A DNA stretch of 6,595 nt from NCBI GenBank assembly GCA_022562375.1, contig JADFPK010000101.1, forward strand, positions 1 through 6,595, read 5' to 3'. A model generated the notes under the pieces. It saw only the letters and a list, made by a program, of their open reading frames with translations. It was not told where the DNA came from and did no database searches. Position numbers and translations under genes: made by a program. Below are positions 1 through 5,613 of the stretch, piece after piece (position 1 is the first letter of the stretch; every line of letters starts with the position of its first letter). Source of the DNA: Pseudomonadota bacterium (GTDB lineage: Bacteria > Pseudomonadota > Alphaproteobacteria > SMXQ01).

Positions 1-485
1 AGGATGTCTATATCGCGCCGACGGCCACGGTCATCGGTGACGTGGAGATCGGCGATCAAGCGAATATCTGGTTCTCCGTGGTGATCCGCGGCGATGACCA
101 CGAGATCCGCATCGGCGCGCGCACCAACATCCAGGACGGCACCATCGTCCACATTACCGGCGGCGTCGCCGGCGACGCTTATCCCACCCATATCGGCGCC
201 GACGTGACCATCGGTCATGCCGCCGTCATCCACGGCTGCACCCTCGAGGACCGCTGCTTGATCAGCATGAGCGCGACGATCCTCGATGGCGCCGTGGTGG
301 AGGAGGGCGCCATGGTCGCCGCCGGCGCCCTGGTGGCGCCGGGCAAGCGGGTCAAGGCCGGCGAGCTATGGGCCGGGGTGCCGGCCAGGCGCGTGCGCGA
401 GATCACGGATGAAGAGCGCACATACATGATCGAGGTGCCCGCCCATTACGTCGAACTCGGCGCCGAATACCTCGCCGCGCCCTGA
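1..485 (+). CDS. Gamma-class carbonic anhydrase-like hexapeptide-repeat protein (5' end missing)
   Basis: The reading frame is already open at the window edge (first full codon at base 3) and ends at TGA 483-485, giving 160 visible residues. Family members are usually about 170-185 residues, so only the N-terminal 15-25 are missing. The sequence shows the regular Ile/Val-Gly-x-x hexapeptide pattern of a left-handed beta-helix and matches the gamma-carbonic anhydrase/YrdA family closely. Key motifs are Ile-Arg-Gly-Asp-Asp (bases 102-116), Thr-Asn-Ile-Gln-Asp-Gly, and three metal-ligand histidines: Val-His-Ile (codon 150-152), Ile-Gly-His and Ile-His-Gly-Cys (codons at 216 and 231). The conserved Arg, Asp and Gln beside the active site are present. 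The family is a cytoplasmic trimer binding Zn or Fe at subunit interfaces; many members have weak or no measured CO2 hydration, so catalytic activity here is inferred. An internal GTG at 42 is in frame but lies inside the conserved fold and is not the start. A terminator-like element follows at 580-635. Confidence 0.9.
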   Translation, partial: DVYIAPTATVIGDVEIGDQANIWFSVVIRGDDHEIRIGARTNIQDGTIVHITGGVAGDAYPTHIGADVTIGHAAVIHGCTLEDRCLISMSATILDGAVVEEGAMVAAGALVAPGKRVKAGELWAGVPARRVREITDEERTYMIEVPAHYVELGAEYLAAP

Positions 486-540
486 GGCGCCCGATCCCCC
501 CATCGCGCTTGGCCGCGCTTTTGCCCGAAAAACCGTATTG

Positions 541-576
541 GCGCCATCGAATGGCTTCCCTCTGGCCCGATGGTGC
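541..576 (+). other. Hairpin downstream of the carbonic anhydrase-like gene
   Basis: Bases 541-549 pair with 568-576 as a 9-bp stem with one G-U wobble. A further 3-bp stem (553-555 with 565-567) forms above a 3-nt bulge, leaving a 9-nt loop. No T-run follows, so it does not look like a classic intrinsic terminator by itself. It could stabilise the 3' end of the upstream transcript or act together with the element at 580-635. The stem is visible in the sequence; the role is a guess. Confidence 0.35.
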
Positions 577-579
577 TCT

Positions 580-635
580 AAACCCGGCAATCGGGCCGGA
601 TCGGCGCCGGTATTAGGGTTTCTTTATTATTTTTC
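580..635 (+). terminator. Possible Rho-independent terminator of the carbonic anhydrase-like gene
   Basis: AAACCC at 580-585 can pair with GGGTTT at 616-621, enclosing a GC-rich segment with further short complementary parts (for example 586-588 with 595-597). The 3' arm runs straight into a T-rich tract, CTTTATTATTTTT, at 622-634. An A-flanked GC-rich structure followed by Ts is the usual terminator arrangement. The enclosed region is long (30 nt) and folds only imperfectly, so the call is tentative. It lies 95 nt after the upstream stop codon. Confidence 0.4.
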
Positions 636-690
636 GGCGATTTTCGCTTTCTATCTACCAAGACCACCAATTTATTTGTTAGAATGTCAC
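611..690 (+). promoter_or_regulatory. AT-rich zone, candidate promoter of the lipoprotein gene
   Basis: This segment is clearly AT-richer than the rest of the window and lies between the possible terminator and the lipoprotein leader. The best -10-like hexamer is TAGAAT at 680-685 (5 of 6 matches to TATAAT). I could not find a good -35 at the expected distance (657-662 reads ACCAAG). A second -10-like match, TATTAT at 625-630, also lacks a -35. Transcription from the first site would give a leader of about 175 nt before the start codon at 868. Base composition supports a regulatory region; the exact promoter is uncertain. Confidence 0.3.
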
Positions 691-735
691 GTTTAGTTGG
701 AGGGGTAGTTAAGGCAAGACCGGGGGCAAAAGAAG

Positions 736-782
736 TTTGGTGGGCCCTTCGACCCGATGTTTCGGAGAAACGGGGCGCCAAA
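736..782 (+). other. Candidate structured element in the lipoprotein mRNA leader
   Basis: Bases 736-742 (TTTGGTG) can pair with 776-782 (CGCCAAA) as a 7-bp stem with one G-U wobble. Inside it, 753-755 pairs with 772-774, and 759-763 (GTTTC) pairs with 767-771 (GAAAC) around a 3-nt loop, with a GAT bulge on the 5' side. A 10-nt internal loop lies at 743-752. I do not recognise it as a known riboswitch or thermometer class. Whether it folds in vivo cannot be judged from one sequence. Confidence 0.35.
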
Positions 783-852
783 CCGGACCTCGGCCACCGA
801 TAGAGAGAAACCGATCGGCAGACGATCGATTTGCTGTTGAAATGCCAGATTG

Positions 853-870
853 AAGGGCGATCGAACGATG
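853..870 (+). promoter_or_regulatory. Ribosome binding site deciding the lipoprotein start
   Basis: AAGGG at 853-857 lies 10 nt upstream of ATG 868-870. An in-frame TTG at 850 would add six residues, but this Shine-Dalgarno sequence would then fall inside the coding region, and the ATG gives a normal lipoprotein signal length. The ATG is therefore preferred. Confidence 0.55.
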
Positions 871-1986
871 AATTTGAAGGCTGAAGCTCGGCGCCGGAGG
901 TATCGGGCGCGAAGGCATGGCGTAACGGGGCTGGTGCTGACGGTGGCAATCTTCGCGACCGCCGGTTGTTCCTACGTTCCCGACGCGCTGAATCCGGTCG
1001 AATGGTACAACGACGTCGTCAACCTGTTCGAGGATGAGGACACCATGGAGGCGCGGGAGGTGGCGCGCGTCCCCGTTCCGGGTGCTGCCCAGCGCTACCC
1101 GAACCTCGCCACGGTTCCGCCGAGACCGACCGGGGCATCGACGCCCGAGCAGCGCACGGTGATCGCCCGTGGCCTGGTCGCCGACCGTAGGCAGGCGCGT
1201 GCCGCGGCCCAAGCCATGACCTCGAGCCCACCGGCCATGACCCCAAGCGCTCCGGTGACGACGGCGCCGACCTTCGCCGGCCAAGTCGCGGCCCCGCCCA
1301 TCCAGCCGCCGGCGCCGATGCCGGCGCCGGAATTCGCCAGCCAGGTCGCCACCGCACCCATCCAGCCGCCTTCGCCGATGCCGGCGCCGGCGGCGGGAAG
1401 TTCGTCACCGGGCGGATCGGCAACCCTCGTCGATCAAACCTATCGGTCGCAGCTTGCCCTTTCGGCGCCGACGGTGAGCACCGCGCCCGCCGGGCCGACG
1501 GCGTCTCCCAGCCTGACCGGAGGGCAGCCGGCGCCGCTCTTTAGCGCCGCCGTGGGGACCGCCGCGGCGGCGCCATCCTCGGCGCTTCCGCCGCGGCCGC
1601 TCTCGCGGTTCGATGGCAACGGATCGGTGGTATCCTACCGCGCGGCGTCGCTTTTTTTCAAAACCGGCTCGGCGCGGATTAGCAAGCGGGACCGCAAGAA
1701 GCTGCGTGAGGTTGCCGCCCTGCAACGCCAGCACGACGCGACGTTGCGGATCGTCGGTCACGCTTCGAGCCGGACGCGGGACCTCGATCCGGTGAAACAT
1801 CAGATCGCGAATTTCAGGATCTCGGTCGACCGGGCCCACGCCGTGGCGCGGGCGCTCTTGCGTTTGGGCGTGCCGGCGGGCAAGCTCAACATCGGCGCCA
1901 AGTCCGATCAGGAGCGGGTGTTCTACGAATTCATGCCGGCGGGCGAGTCGGGTAACCAGCGGACGGAAATTTATATCGAATATTGA
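868..1986 (+). CDS. OmpA-like peptidoglycan-associated outer-membrane lipoprotein
   Basis: The protein has 372 residues. Residues 1-34 look like a lipoprotein signal: a very Arg-rich n-region (8-17), a hydrophobic core (about 19-31) and a lipobox-like Thr-Ala-Gly-Cys ending at Cys34. The Thr at -3 is less usual than Leu. Ser at +2 fits outer-membrane sorting under the E. coli rule. Residues 35-46 (Ser-Tyr-Val-Pro-Asp ... Asn-Pro-Val-Glu-Trp-Tyr) resemble an alphaproteobacterial family I recall. Residues about 115-245 form a Pro/Ala/Ser/Thr-rich linker, probably disordered, with a 20-residue tandem repeat at 136-175. Residues about 255-372 resemble an OmpA C-terminal domain: Phe-Phe-Lys-Thr-Gly-Ser, Ile-Val-Gly-His-Ala-Ser at 295-300, Asn315, Ser319, Arg322-Ala and Leu-Gly-Val at 333-335. 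The usual Thr-Asp after Gly-His is replaced by Ala-Ser. The likely role is tethering the outer membrane to peptidoglycan. The specific function is unknown. It sits alone between a long leader and a 94-bp gap before the aminotransferase. Confidence 0.85.
   Translation: MNLKAEARRRRYRARRHGVTGLVLTVAIFATAGCSYVPDALNPVEWYNDVVNLFEDEDTMEAREVARVPVPGAAQRYPNLATVPPRPTGASTPEQRTVIARGLVADRRQARAAAQAMTSSPPAMTPSAPVTTAPTFAGQVAAPPIQPPAPMPAPEFASQVATAPIQPPSPMPAPAAGSSSPGGSATLVDQTYRSQLALSAPTVSTAPAGPTASPSLTGGQPAPLFSAAVGTAAAAPSSALPPRPLSRFDGNGSVVSYRAASLFFKTGSARISKRDRKKLREVAALQRQHDATLRIVGHASSRTRDLDPVKHQIANFRISVDRAHAVARALLRLGVPAGKLNIGAKSDQERVFYEFMPAGESGNQRTEIYIEY
1273..1392 (+). repeat. Two 60-bp tandem repeats in the lipoprotein linker
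   Basis: Units 1273-1332 and 1333-1392 are adjacent and in frame, and I count 50 of 60 identical bases. Each encodes 20 residues of the form Phe-Ala-x-Gln-Val-Ala, then Pro-Ile-Gln-Pro-Pro-x-Pro-Met-Pro-Ala-Pro. The substitutions between the units show that the duplication is not recent. Such repeats are common in flexible periplasmic linkers and can vary in number between strains. Confidence 0.9.
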
Positions 1987-2029
1987 GACGATCGGCGCAC
2001 CACGGCCGACGTCTTTCATTCGCCGTCCG

Positions 2030-2054
2030 GGGGCATGAAGCGCCGCCGTGCCCC
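2030..2054 (+). other. Hairpin upstream of the aminotransferase gene
   Basis: Bases 2030-2037 (GGGGCATG) pair with 2047-2054 (CGTGCCCC) as an 8-bp stem with one wobble and a 9-nt loop. It lies in the 94-bp gap between the lipoprotein stop and ATG 2081. No T-run follows, so simple termination is unlikely. It could be a partial transcription barrier or an mRNA processing or stability element. I see no good -35/-10 pair in this gap, so transcription of the downstream genes may come partly from the lipoprotein promoter. Confidence 0.4.
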
Positions 2055-2080
2055 GAGGGACCGCGGTTCGCGATAGTATC

Positions 2081-3301
2081 ATGGAAAATCCATTCCACCG
2101 TATCAAGAGGCTGCCGCCTTATGTCTTCGCCGAAGTCAACGAGGTGAAGATGCGCGCCCGCGCGGCGGGCGAAGACATCATCGATTTCGGCATGGGCAAC
2201 CCGGACAGCGCGACGCCGCCCCATATCGTCGAGAAGCTGGTCGAGGCGGTGCGGAATCCGCGCACCCACCGCTACTCCAATTCGCGCGGTATCCCGGGCT
2301 TGCGCAAGGCCAACGCCCACTACTACGGGCGCCGCTTCGGCGTCGATATCGATCCCGAGCGGGAAACCATCGTCACCATCGGGTCCAAGGAGGGGTTCGC
2401 CAACCTCGCCCAGGCCATCGCCGCGCCGGGCGACGTGGTGCTGGTCCCCAATCCGAGCTATCCCATCCACGCTTACGGCTTCATCATCGCCGGCGCCGCC
2501 GTCAGGCATATCCCCATCGGGCCGGAATTCGATTTCTTCACCGGTCTGCAGCGGGCGGTGAAACACTGCGTTCCGCCGCCCCTGGCGCTGGTGCTGAATT
2601 TCCCCTCGAACCCGACCACCCAGGTCGTCGATCTCGACTATTACAGCCAGATCGTCGATTTCTGCCGCCATCACGAGATCTACATCCTGTCCGATCTCGC
2701 CTATGCCGAGGTCTATTTCACCGACACGCCGCCGCCGTCGATCCTGCAGGTGCCGGGGGCCCGGGACATCGCCGTCGAGTTCACCACCGTGAGCAAGACC
2801 TATTCCATGCCCGGATGGCGCATCGGCTTCGCCTCCGGCAACGCGGCGTTGATCGGCGCGCTTACCCGCATCAAGTCCTATCTTGATTATGGCGCCTTTA
2901 CGCCGATCCAGGTGGCGGCGACGGCGGCGCTGAACGGTCCGCAGGATTGCGTGGACGCGATGCGCGATCTCTACCGGAACCGCCGTGACGTCCTCGTCGA
3001 GGGGCTCGCTACCGCCGGCTGGCAGGTGCCGAGTCCGCCGGCGACCATGTTCGTGTGGGCGCCGATTCCGCCGGCCTTCGCCCATATCGGGTCGTTGGAG
3101 TTCTCCAAGCTGCTTCTGCGCGAGGCCAAGGTCGCCGTTTCACCGGGTATCGGGTTTGGCGAGTACGGCGACGGGCATGTCCGCTTCGCCCTCGTCGAGA
3201 ACCGGCAGAGGATCCGGCAAGCTGTAAGGAATATCAAAACGTTCTTTAAGGATTCTGATAAGTTACTTGAAGAACTTGAAGAGCCGGCGGTAGCCTCTTG
3301 A
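2081..3301 (+). CDS. alaC: AlaC-type PLP aminotransferase (alanine transaminase; LL-diaminopimelate aminotransferase-like)
   Basis: This class I/II fold-type I aminotransferase has 406 residues (E. coli AlaC is 412) and matches AlaC along its length: Arg-Leu-Pro-Pro-Tyr-Val-Phe near the N-terminus, Phe-Gly-Met-Gly-Asn-Pro-Asp, Ile-Gly-Ser-Lys-Glu-Gly, and Pro-Asn-Pro-Ser-Tyr-Pro. Cofactor residues are present: Asn177 (Pro-Ser-Asn-Pro-Thr), Asp205 and Tyr208 (Ser-Asp-Leu-Ala-Tyr), and Schiff-base Lys239 (codon 2795-2797) in Ser-Lys-Thr-Tyr ... Gly-Trp-Arg-Ile-Gly. Arg368 should bind the substrate carboxylate. AlaC makes alanine from pyruvate and glutamate; related enzymes are often labelled LL-diaminopimelate aminotransferase, so the substrate is not certain. 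ATG 2081 is chosen because the following residues align with AlaC; an upstream in-frame GTG at 2048 adds 11 unconserved residues. No clear Shine-Dalgarno sequence precedes 2081. The last 20 codons are unusually AT-rich and the stop overlaps hom. Confidence 0.92.
   Translation: MENPFHRIKRLPPYVFAEVNEVKMRARAAGEDIIDFGMGNPDSATPPHIVEKLVEAVRNPRTHRYSNSRGIPGLRKANAHYYGRRFGVDIDPERETIVTIGSKEGFANLAQAIAAPGDVVLVPNPSYPIHAYGFIIAGAAVRHIPIGPEFDFFTGLQRAVKHCVPPPLALVLNFPSNPTTQVVDLDYYSQIVDFCRHHEIYILSDLAYAEVYFTDTPPPSILQVPGARDIAVEFTTVSKTYSMPGWRIGFASGNAALIGALTRIKSYLDYGAFTPIQVAATAALNGPQDCVDAMRDLYRNRRDVLVEGLATAGWQVPSPPATMFVWAPIPPAFAHIGSLEFSKLLLREAKVAVSPGIGFGEYGDGHVRFALVENRQRIRQAVRNIKTFFKDSDKLLEELEEPAVAS
3265..3282 (+). 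repeat. Perfect 9-bp tandem duplication near the end of the aminotransferase gene
   Basis: ACTTGAAGA occurs twice in direct succession (3265-3273 and 3274-3282), giving Leu-Glu-Glu twice near the C-terminus. It sits inside an AT-rich patch (about 3223-3284) that contrasts with the GC-rich surroundings. It is in frame, so copy-number change would only lengthen or shorten an acidic tail. Confidence 0.85.
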
Positions 3302-4590
3302 ACGGCCCGCTCCACATCGCCGTCGCCGGCCTCGGGACGGTCGGCGCCGGTACCCTCGAACTTTTGCAAACCCATGGCGAAAGGCTGCGACAGCGCTGCG
3401 GCCGGCCGATCGTCGTTGTCGCCGTCTCGGCGCGCGACAAGGGGCGCGATCGCGGTATCGATCTCGACGGCATGGAGTGGCACGACGACGCGGTGGCGAT
3501 GGCGGCCCGATCCGGGGCCGAGGTCGTGGTCGAACTCATCGGCGGCGCCGACGGCGTCGCCAAGGCCGTTTGCGAAGCGGCGATCGCCGGCGGCAAGCAT
3601 GTGGTGACGGCCAACAAGGCGCTGTTGGCACACCACGGCACGGCGCTGGCGCGGGCGGCGGAAGCGAAGGGCGTGTCGCTCGGCTTCGAGGCCGCCGTCG
3701 CCGGTGGGGTTCCCATCATCAAGGCGTTGCGCGAAGGCTTGGCGGCCAATGGCTTAACGAGGATCTACGGGATTCTCAACGGCACCTGCAATTACATCCT
3801 CACCGCCATGCGCGAGTCCGGCGCCAATTTCGAGGCCGTGCTCGCCGACGCTCAAGCCCTGGGCTATGCCGAGGCCGACCCGAGTCTCGACATCGACGGC
3901 ATCGATGCCGCCCATAAGCTCGCCATCCTGACCTCGGTCGCCTTCGGATGCGAGATAAACTTCCCGGCCGTCTATATCGAGGGCATCCGCGATATCTCGT
4001 CCCTCGACATCCAGTTTGCCGGCGAGTTGGGCTACGAGATCAAGCTTTTGGGGATCGCCCGGCTTACCGGGTCGGGCGTCGAACAACGGGTGCATCCCTG
4101 CCTGGTGCCCTTGGCGGCGCCGATCGCCCATGTCGAAGGCGTCTTCAACGCGGTTGTCGCCGAGGGTGATTTCGTCGGCACCACGGTTTACGAGGGGCGC
4201 GGCGCCGGGGCCGGACCGACCGCGTCCGCCGTCGTCGCCGATCTCGTCGATATCGCCCGTGGCCACAGGGTGCCGACCTTCTCGGTGCCGGCGACGGCGC
4301 TGGCGAAGATTCCCGCCCAGCCCATGGAGCGGCACCGGGGCGCCTATTACATCCGCCTCATGGTCGTCGACCAGCCGGGTGTGATCGCCGACGTCACGGC
4401 GACGTTCCGCGATGAGAAGATATCCCTCGAATCCATGCTCCAGCGTGGCCGCGCTCCCGGCGAGACGGTTCCGGTCATCCTCATCACCCACGACACCGAG
4501 GAATCGGCGATGTCCCGCGCGCTGGAAAAAATTGCTATACTGGAGGCCGTCGCCGATCCGCCACGTATGATCCGGATCGAGGGCTTCTAG
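3298..4590 (+). CDS. hom: Homoserine dehydrogenase with C-terminal ACT domain
   Basis: The 430-residue protein reduces aspartate semialdehyde to homoserine with NAD(P)H, the branch step to threonine and methionine, in the cytoplasm. The N-terminal Rossmann fold has Gly-Leu-Gly-Thr-Val-Gly at 11-16. The substrate-binding Lys107 lies in Thr-Ala-Asn-Lys-Ala. The catalytic domain carries Asn-Gly-Thr-Cys-Asn-Tyr-Ile (161-167), Glu192 in Tyr-Ala-Glu-Ala-Asp-Pro, Asp203 and Lys207 in Gly-Ile-Asp-Ala-Ala-His-Lys. Residues about 349-420 form an ACT domain ([10 protein letters not shown]), which in this family usually gives threonine feedback control. There is no aspartokinase domain, so it is the monofunctional form. 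The start is TTG 3298, chosen because the Rossmann motif begins at the normal distance; it overlaps the aminotransferase TGA in the four bases TTGA, which suggests translational coupling. Confidence 0.96.
   Translation: MNGPLHIAVAGLGTVGAGTLELLQTHGERLRQRCGRPIVVVAVSARDKGRDRGIDLDGMEWHDDAVAMAARSGAEVVVELIGGADGVAKAVCEAAIAGGKHVVTANKALLAHHGTALARAAEAKGVSLGFEAAVAGGVPIIKALREGLAANGLTRIYGILNGTCNYILTAMRESGANFEAVLADAQALGYAEADPSLDIDGIDAAHKLAILTSVAFGCEINFPAVYIEGIRDISSLDIQFAGELGYEIKLLGIARLTGSGVEQRVHPCLVPLAAPIAHVEGVFNAVVAEGDFVGTTVYEGRGAGAGPTASAVVADLVDIARGHRVPTFSVPATALAKIPAQPMERHRGAYYIRLMVVDQPGVIADVTATFRDEKISLESMLQRGRAPGETVPVILITHDTEESAMSRALEKIAILEAVADPPRMIRIEGF
4531..4541 (+). promoter_or_regulatory. Candidate extended -10 element ahead of glpX
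   Basis: TTGCTATACT at 4532-4541, inside the 3' end of hom, contains TATACT (5 of 6 matches to TATAAT) preceded by TG and one base, the extended -10 form. It follows an A-run at 4526-4531 in an otherwise GC-rich region and lies about 75 nt upstream of the glpX start. I see no good -35 hexamer, which extended -10 promoters may lack. It may simply be coding sequence for Lys-Ile-Ala-Ile-Leu. Confidence 0.25.
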
Positions 4591-4604
4591 GCGACCCAAC
4601 GGCG

Positions 4605-4619
4605 AGGGAGGGGAGCGTG
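4605..4619 (+). promoter_or_regulatory. Strong Shine-Dalgarno setting the GTG start of glpX
   Basis: The purine-rich run AGGGAGGGGAG (4605-4615) ends just before GTG 4617, with the AGGGAGG core at a workable distance. An in-frame ATG at 4638 lacks such a site, so the GTG is preferred even though E. coli GlpX aligns best from about the ATG onward. Confidence 0.7.
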
Positions 4620-5609
4620 ACCGAAATCATCGAAATCATGGACCGTAACTTGGCCCTGGAGGCGGTGCGTGTCACCGAGGCGGCGGCGCTTTCGGCGTCC
4701 TTGCTGATGGGCCGGGGTGACGAGAAGGCCGCCGACCAGGCCGCCGTCGACGCCATGCGCAAGGCGTTGAACTCTCTTTCCATCGACGGCACGGTGGTCA
4801 TCGGCGAAGGCGAGAGGGACGAGGCGCCGATGCTGTTTATCGGCGAACGGGTGGGCACCGGCGACGGACCCAAGATCGACATCGCGCTGGATCCCCTCGA
4901 GGGAACGACGATCACCGCCAGGGGCGGGCAGAACGCGCTCTCGGTCATCGCCATGGCGGCGGAGGGAGGCTTCCTCAACGCGCCCGACGTCTATATGGAC
5001 AAGATCGCCGTCGGCGTCGACGTGCCCGACGGCGTCGTCGACCTCGACGAGGAGCCGGGCGTGAACCTCAAGAACCTCGCCCAGGCGATGAAGGTGGATA
5101 TCGCCAACATCGTGGTGTGCATCCTCGACCGTCCGCGCCATGCCGAGCTCATCGCCAAGGTGCGCGAGGCGGGGGCGCGGATCACCCTGATTTCCGATGG
5201 TGACGTTTCCGGTGTCATCGCCACCTCCCAGCCCGACAGCGGCGTCGATATCTACGTCGGCATCGGCGGCGCGCCCGAAGGCGTGCTGGCGGCGGCGGCG
5301 CTGCAGTGCATCGGCGGCTTCATGCAGGGCCGGCTGCTGTTCCGGAACGACGACGAGAGGGGCCGCGCGTCGAATTGCGGGATCAGCGACTTCGACCGCA
5401 AATACGAGCTCGATGACATGGCGTCGGGCGATGTCATGTTCGCCACCACCGGCGTGACCGACGGCGCCATGCTCGACGGCGTGCGCCGTTTCAAGGACGG
5501 CGCGACGACCCATTCCATCATCATGCGCTCGAAGACCGGCACGGTGCGCAAGATCAAGACCGAGCACAACTTCAACCGCAAGTCCGGTTTCGCGCCGATG
5601 GACCGGTGA
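4617..5609 (+). CDS. glpX: Class II fructose-1,6-bisphosphatase GlpX
   Basis: The 330-residue enzyme (E. coli GlpX is 336) hydrolyses fructose 1,6-bisphosphate to fructose 6-phosphate in gluconeogenesis, using divalent metal. It aligns with E. coli GlpX along its length. Active-site and metal residues are conserved: Asp40 (Gly-Arg-Gly-Asp ... Ala-Ala-Asp), Glu64 (Ile-Gly-Glu-Gly-Glu), Asp92 and Glu95 (Asp-Pro-Leu-Glu-Gly-Thr), and Glu221 (Gly-Gly-Ala-Pro-Glu-Gly), matching E. coli Asp33, Glu57, Asp85, Glu88 and Glu213. Asn-Ala-Pro-Asp at 121-124 and Ser-Asp-Gly-Asp-Val at 193-197 are also family features. In some alphaproteobacteria GlpX-family enzymes also accept sedoheptulose 1,7-bisphosphate; that cannot be judged here. 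The gene lies 26 nt after hom and 4 nt before recJ, so co-transcription is likely. The start is GTG. Confidence 0.96.
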   Translation: MTEIIEIMDRNLALEAVRVTEAAALSASLLMGRGDEKAADQAAVDAMRKALNSLSIDGTVVIGEGERDEAPMLFIGERVGTGDGPKIDIALDPLEGTTITARGGQNALSVIAMAAEGGFLNAPDVYMDKIAVGVDVPDGVVDLDEEPGVNLKNLAQAMKVDIANIVVCILDRPRHAELIAKVREAGARITLISDGDVSGVIATSQPDSGVDIYVGIGGAPEGVLAAAALQCIGGFMQGRLLFRNDDERGRASNCGISDFDRKYELDDMASGDVMFATTGVTDGAMLDGVRRFKDGATTHSIIMRSKTGTVRKIKTEHNFNRKSGFAPMDR

Positions 5610-5613
5610 TTCG

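Larger units (their letters stand above)
486..867. other. 382-bp intergenic region with AT-rich core and structured leader
   Basis: This is the only long gap in the window. I see no convincing protein gene in it on either strand. From left to right it holds a hairpin at 541-576, a terminator-like stem with T-rich tail at 580-635, an AT-rich zone at about 611-690 that could contain a promoter, a possible large hairpin at 736-782, a short hairpin at 812-828, and the ribosome binding site at 853-857. The drop in GC around 611-690 is visible by eye against the GC-rich genes. A 39-codon ATG frame at 684-803 is open, but it lacks a Shine-Dalgarno sequence and resembles nothing I know. Confidence 0.8.

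Noticed and set aside
684..803. 39-codon ATG open frame in the leader of the lipoprotein gene
   Set aside because: It has no Shine-Dalgarno sequence, ordinary leader composition and no recognisable product. The ATG overlaps the best -10-like hexamer, so it would probably lie at or before the transcription start.
889..927. Possible twin-arginine export signal in the Arg-rich lipoprotein N-terminus
   Set aside because: The many arginines are not followed by the Phe-Leu-Lys-type pattern of a Tat motif, and the Cys34 lipobox explains the signal as a Sec lipoprotein.
578..949. 123-codon open frame on the minus strand covering the intergenic region
   Set aside because: It starts inside the lipoprotein gene, crosses the AT-rich zone and terminator-like stem, and encodes a low-complexity, Arg/Ser/Pro-rich sequence with no recognisable motif.
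2048..2080. Upstream GTG start adding 11 residues to the aminotransferase
   Set aside because: The added residues do not match AlaC relatives, and the GTG lies in the 3' arm region of the hairpin at 2030-2054.
1931..3085. 384-codon minus-strand frame opposite the aminotransferase gene
   Set aside because: Its Arg/Asp/Gly-rich, repetitive composition is what the complement of a GC-rich gene gives. The + strand frame has complete aminotransferase motifs.
4638..4640. ATG as the glpX start
   Set aside because: It fits the E. coli alignment but lacks a Shine-Dalgarno sequence, whereas GTG 4617 has a strong one just upstream.
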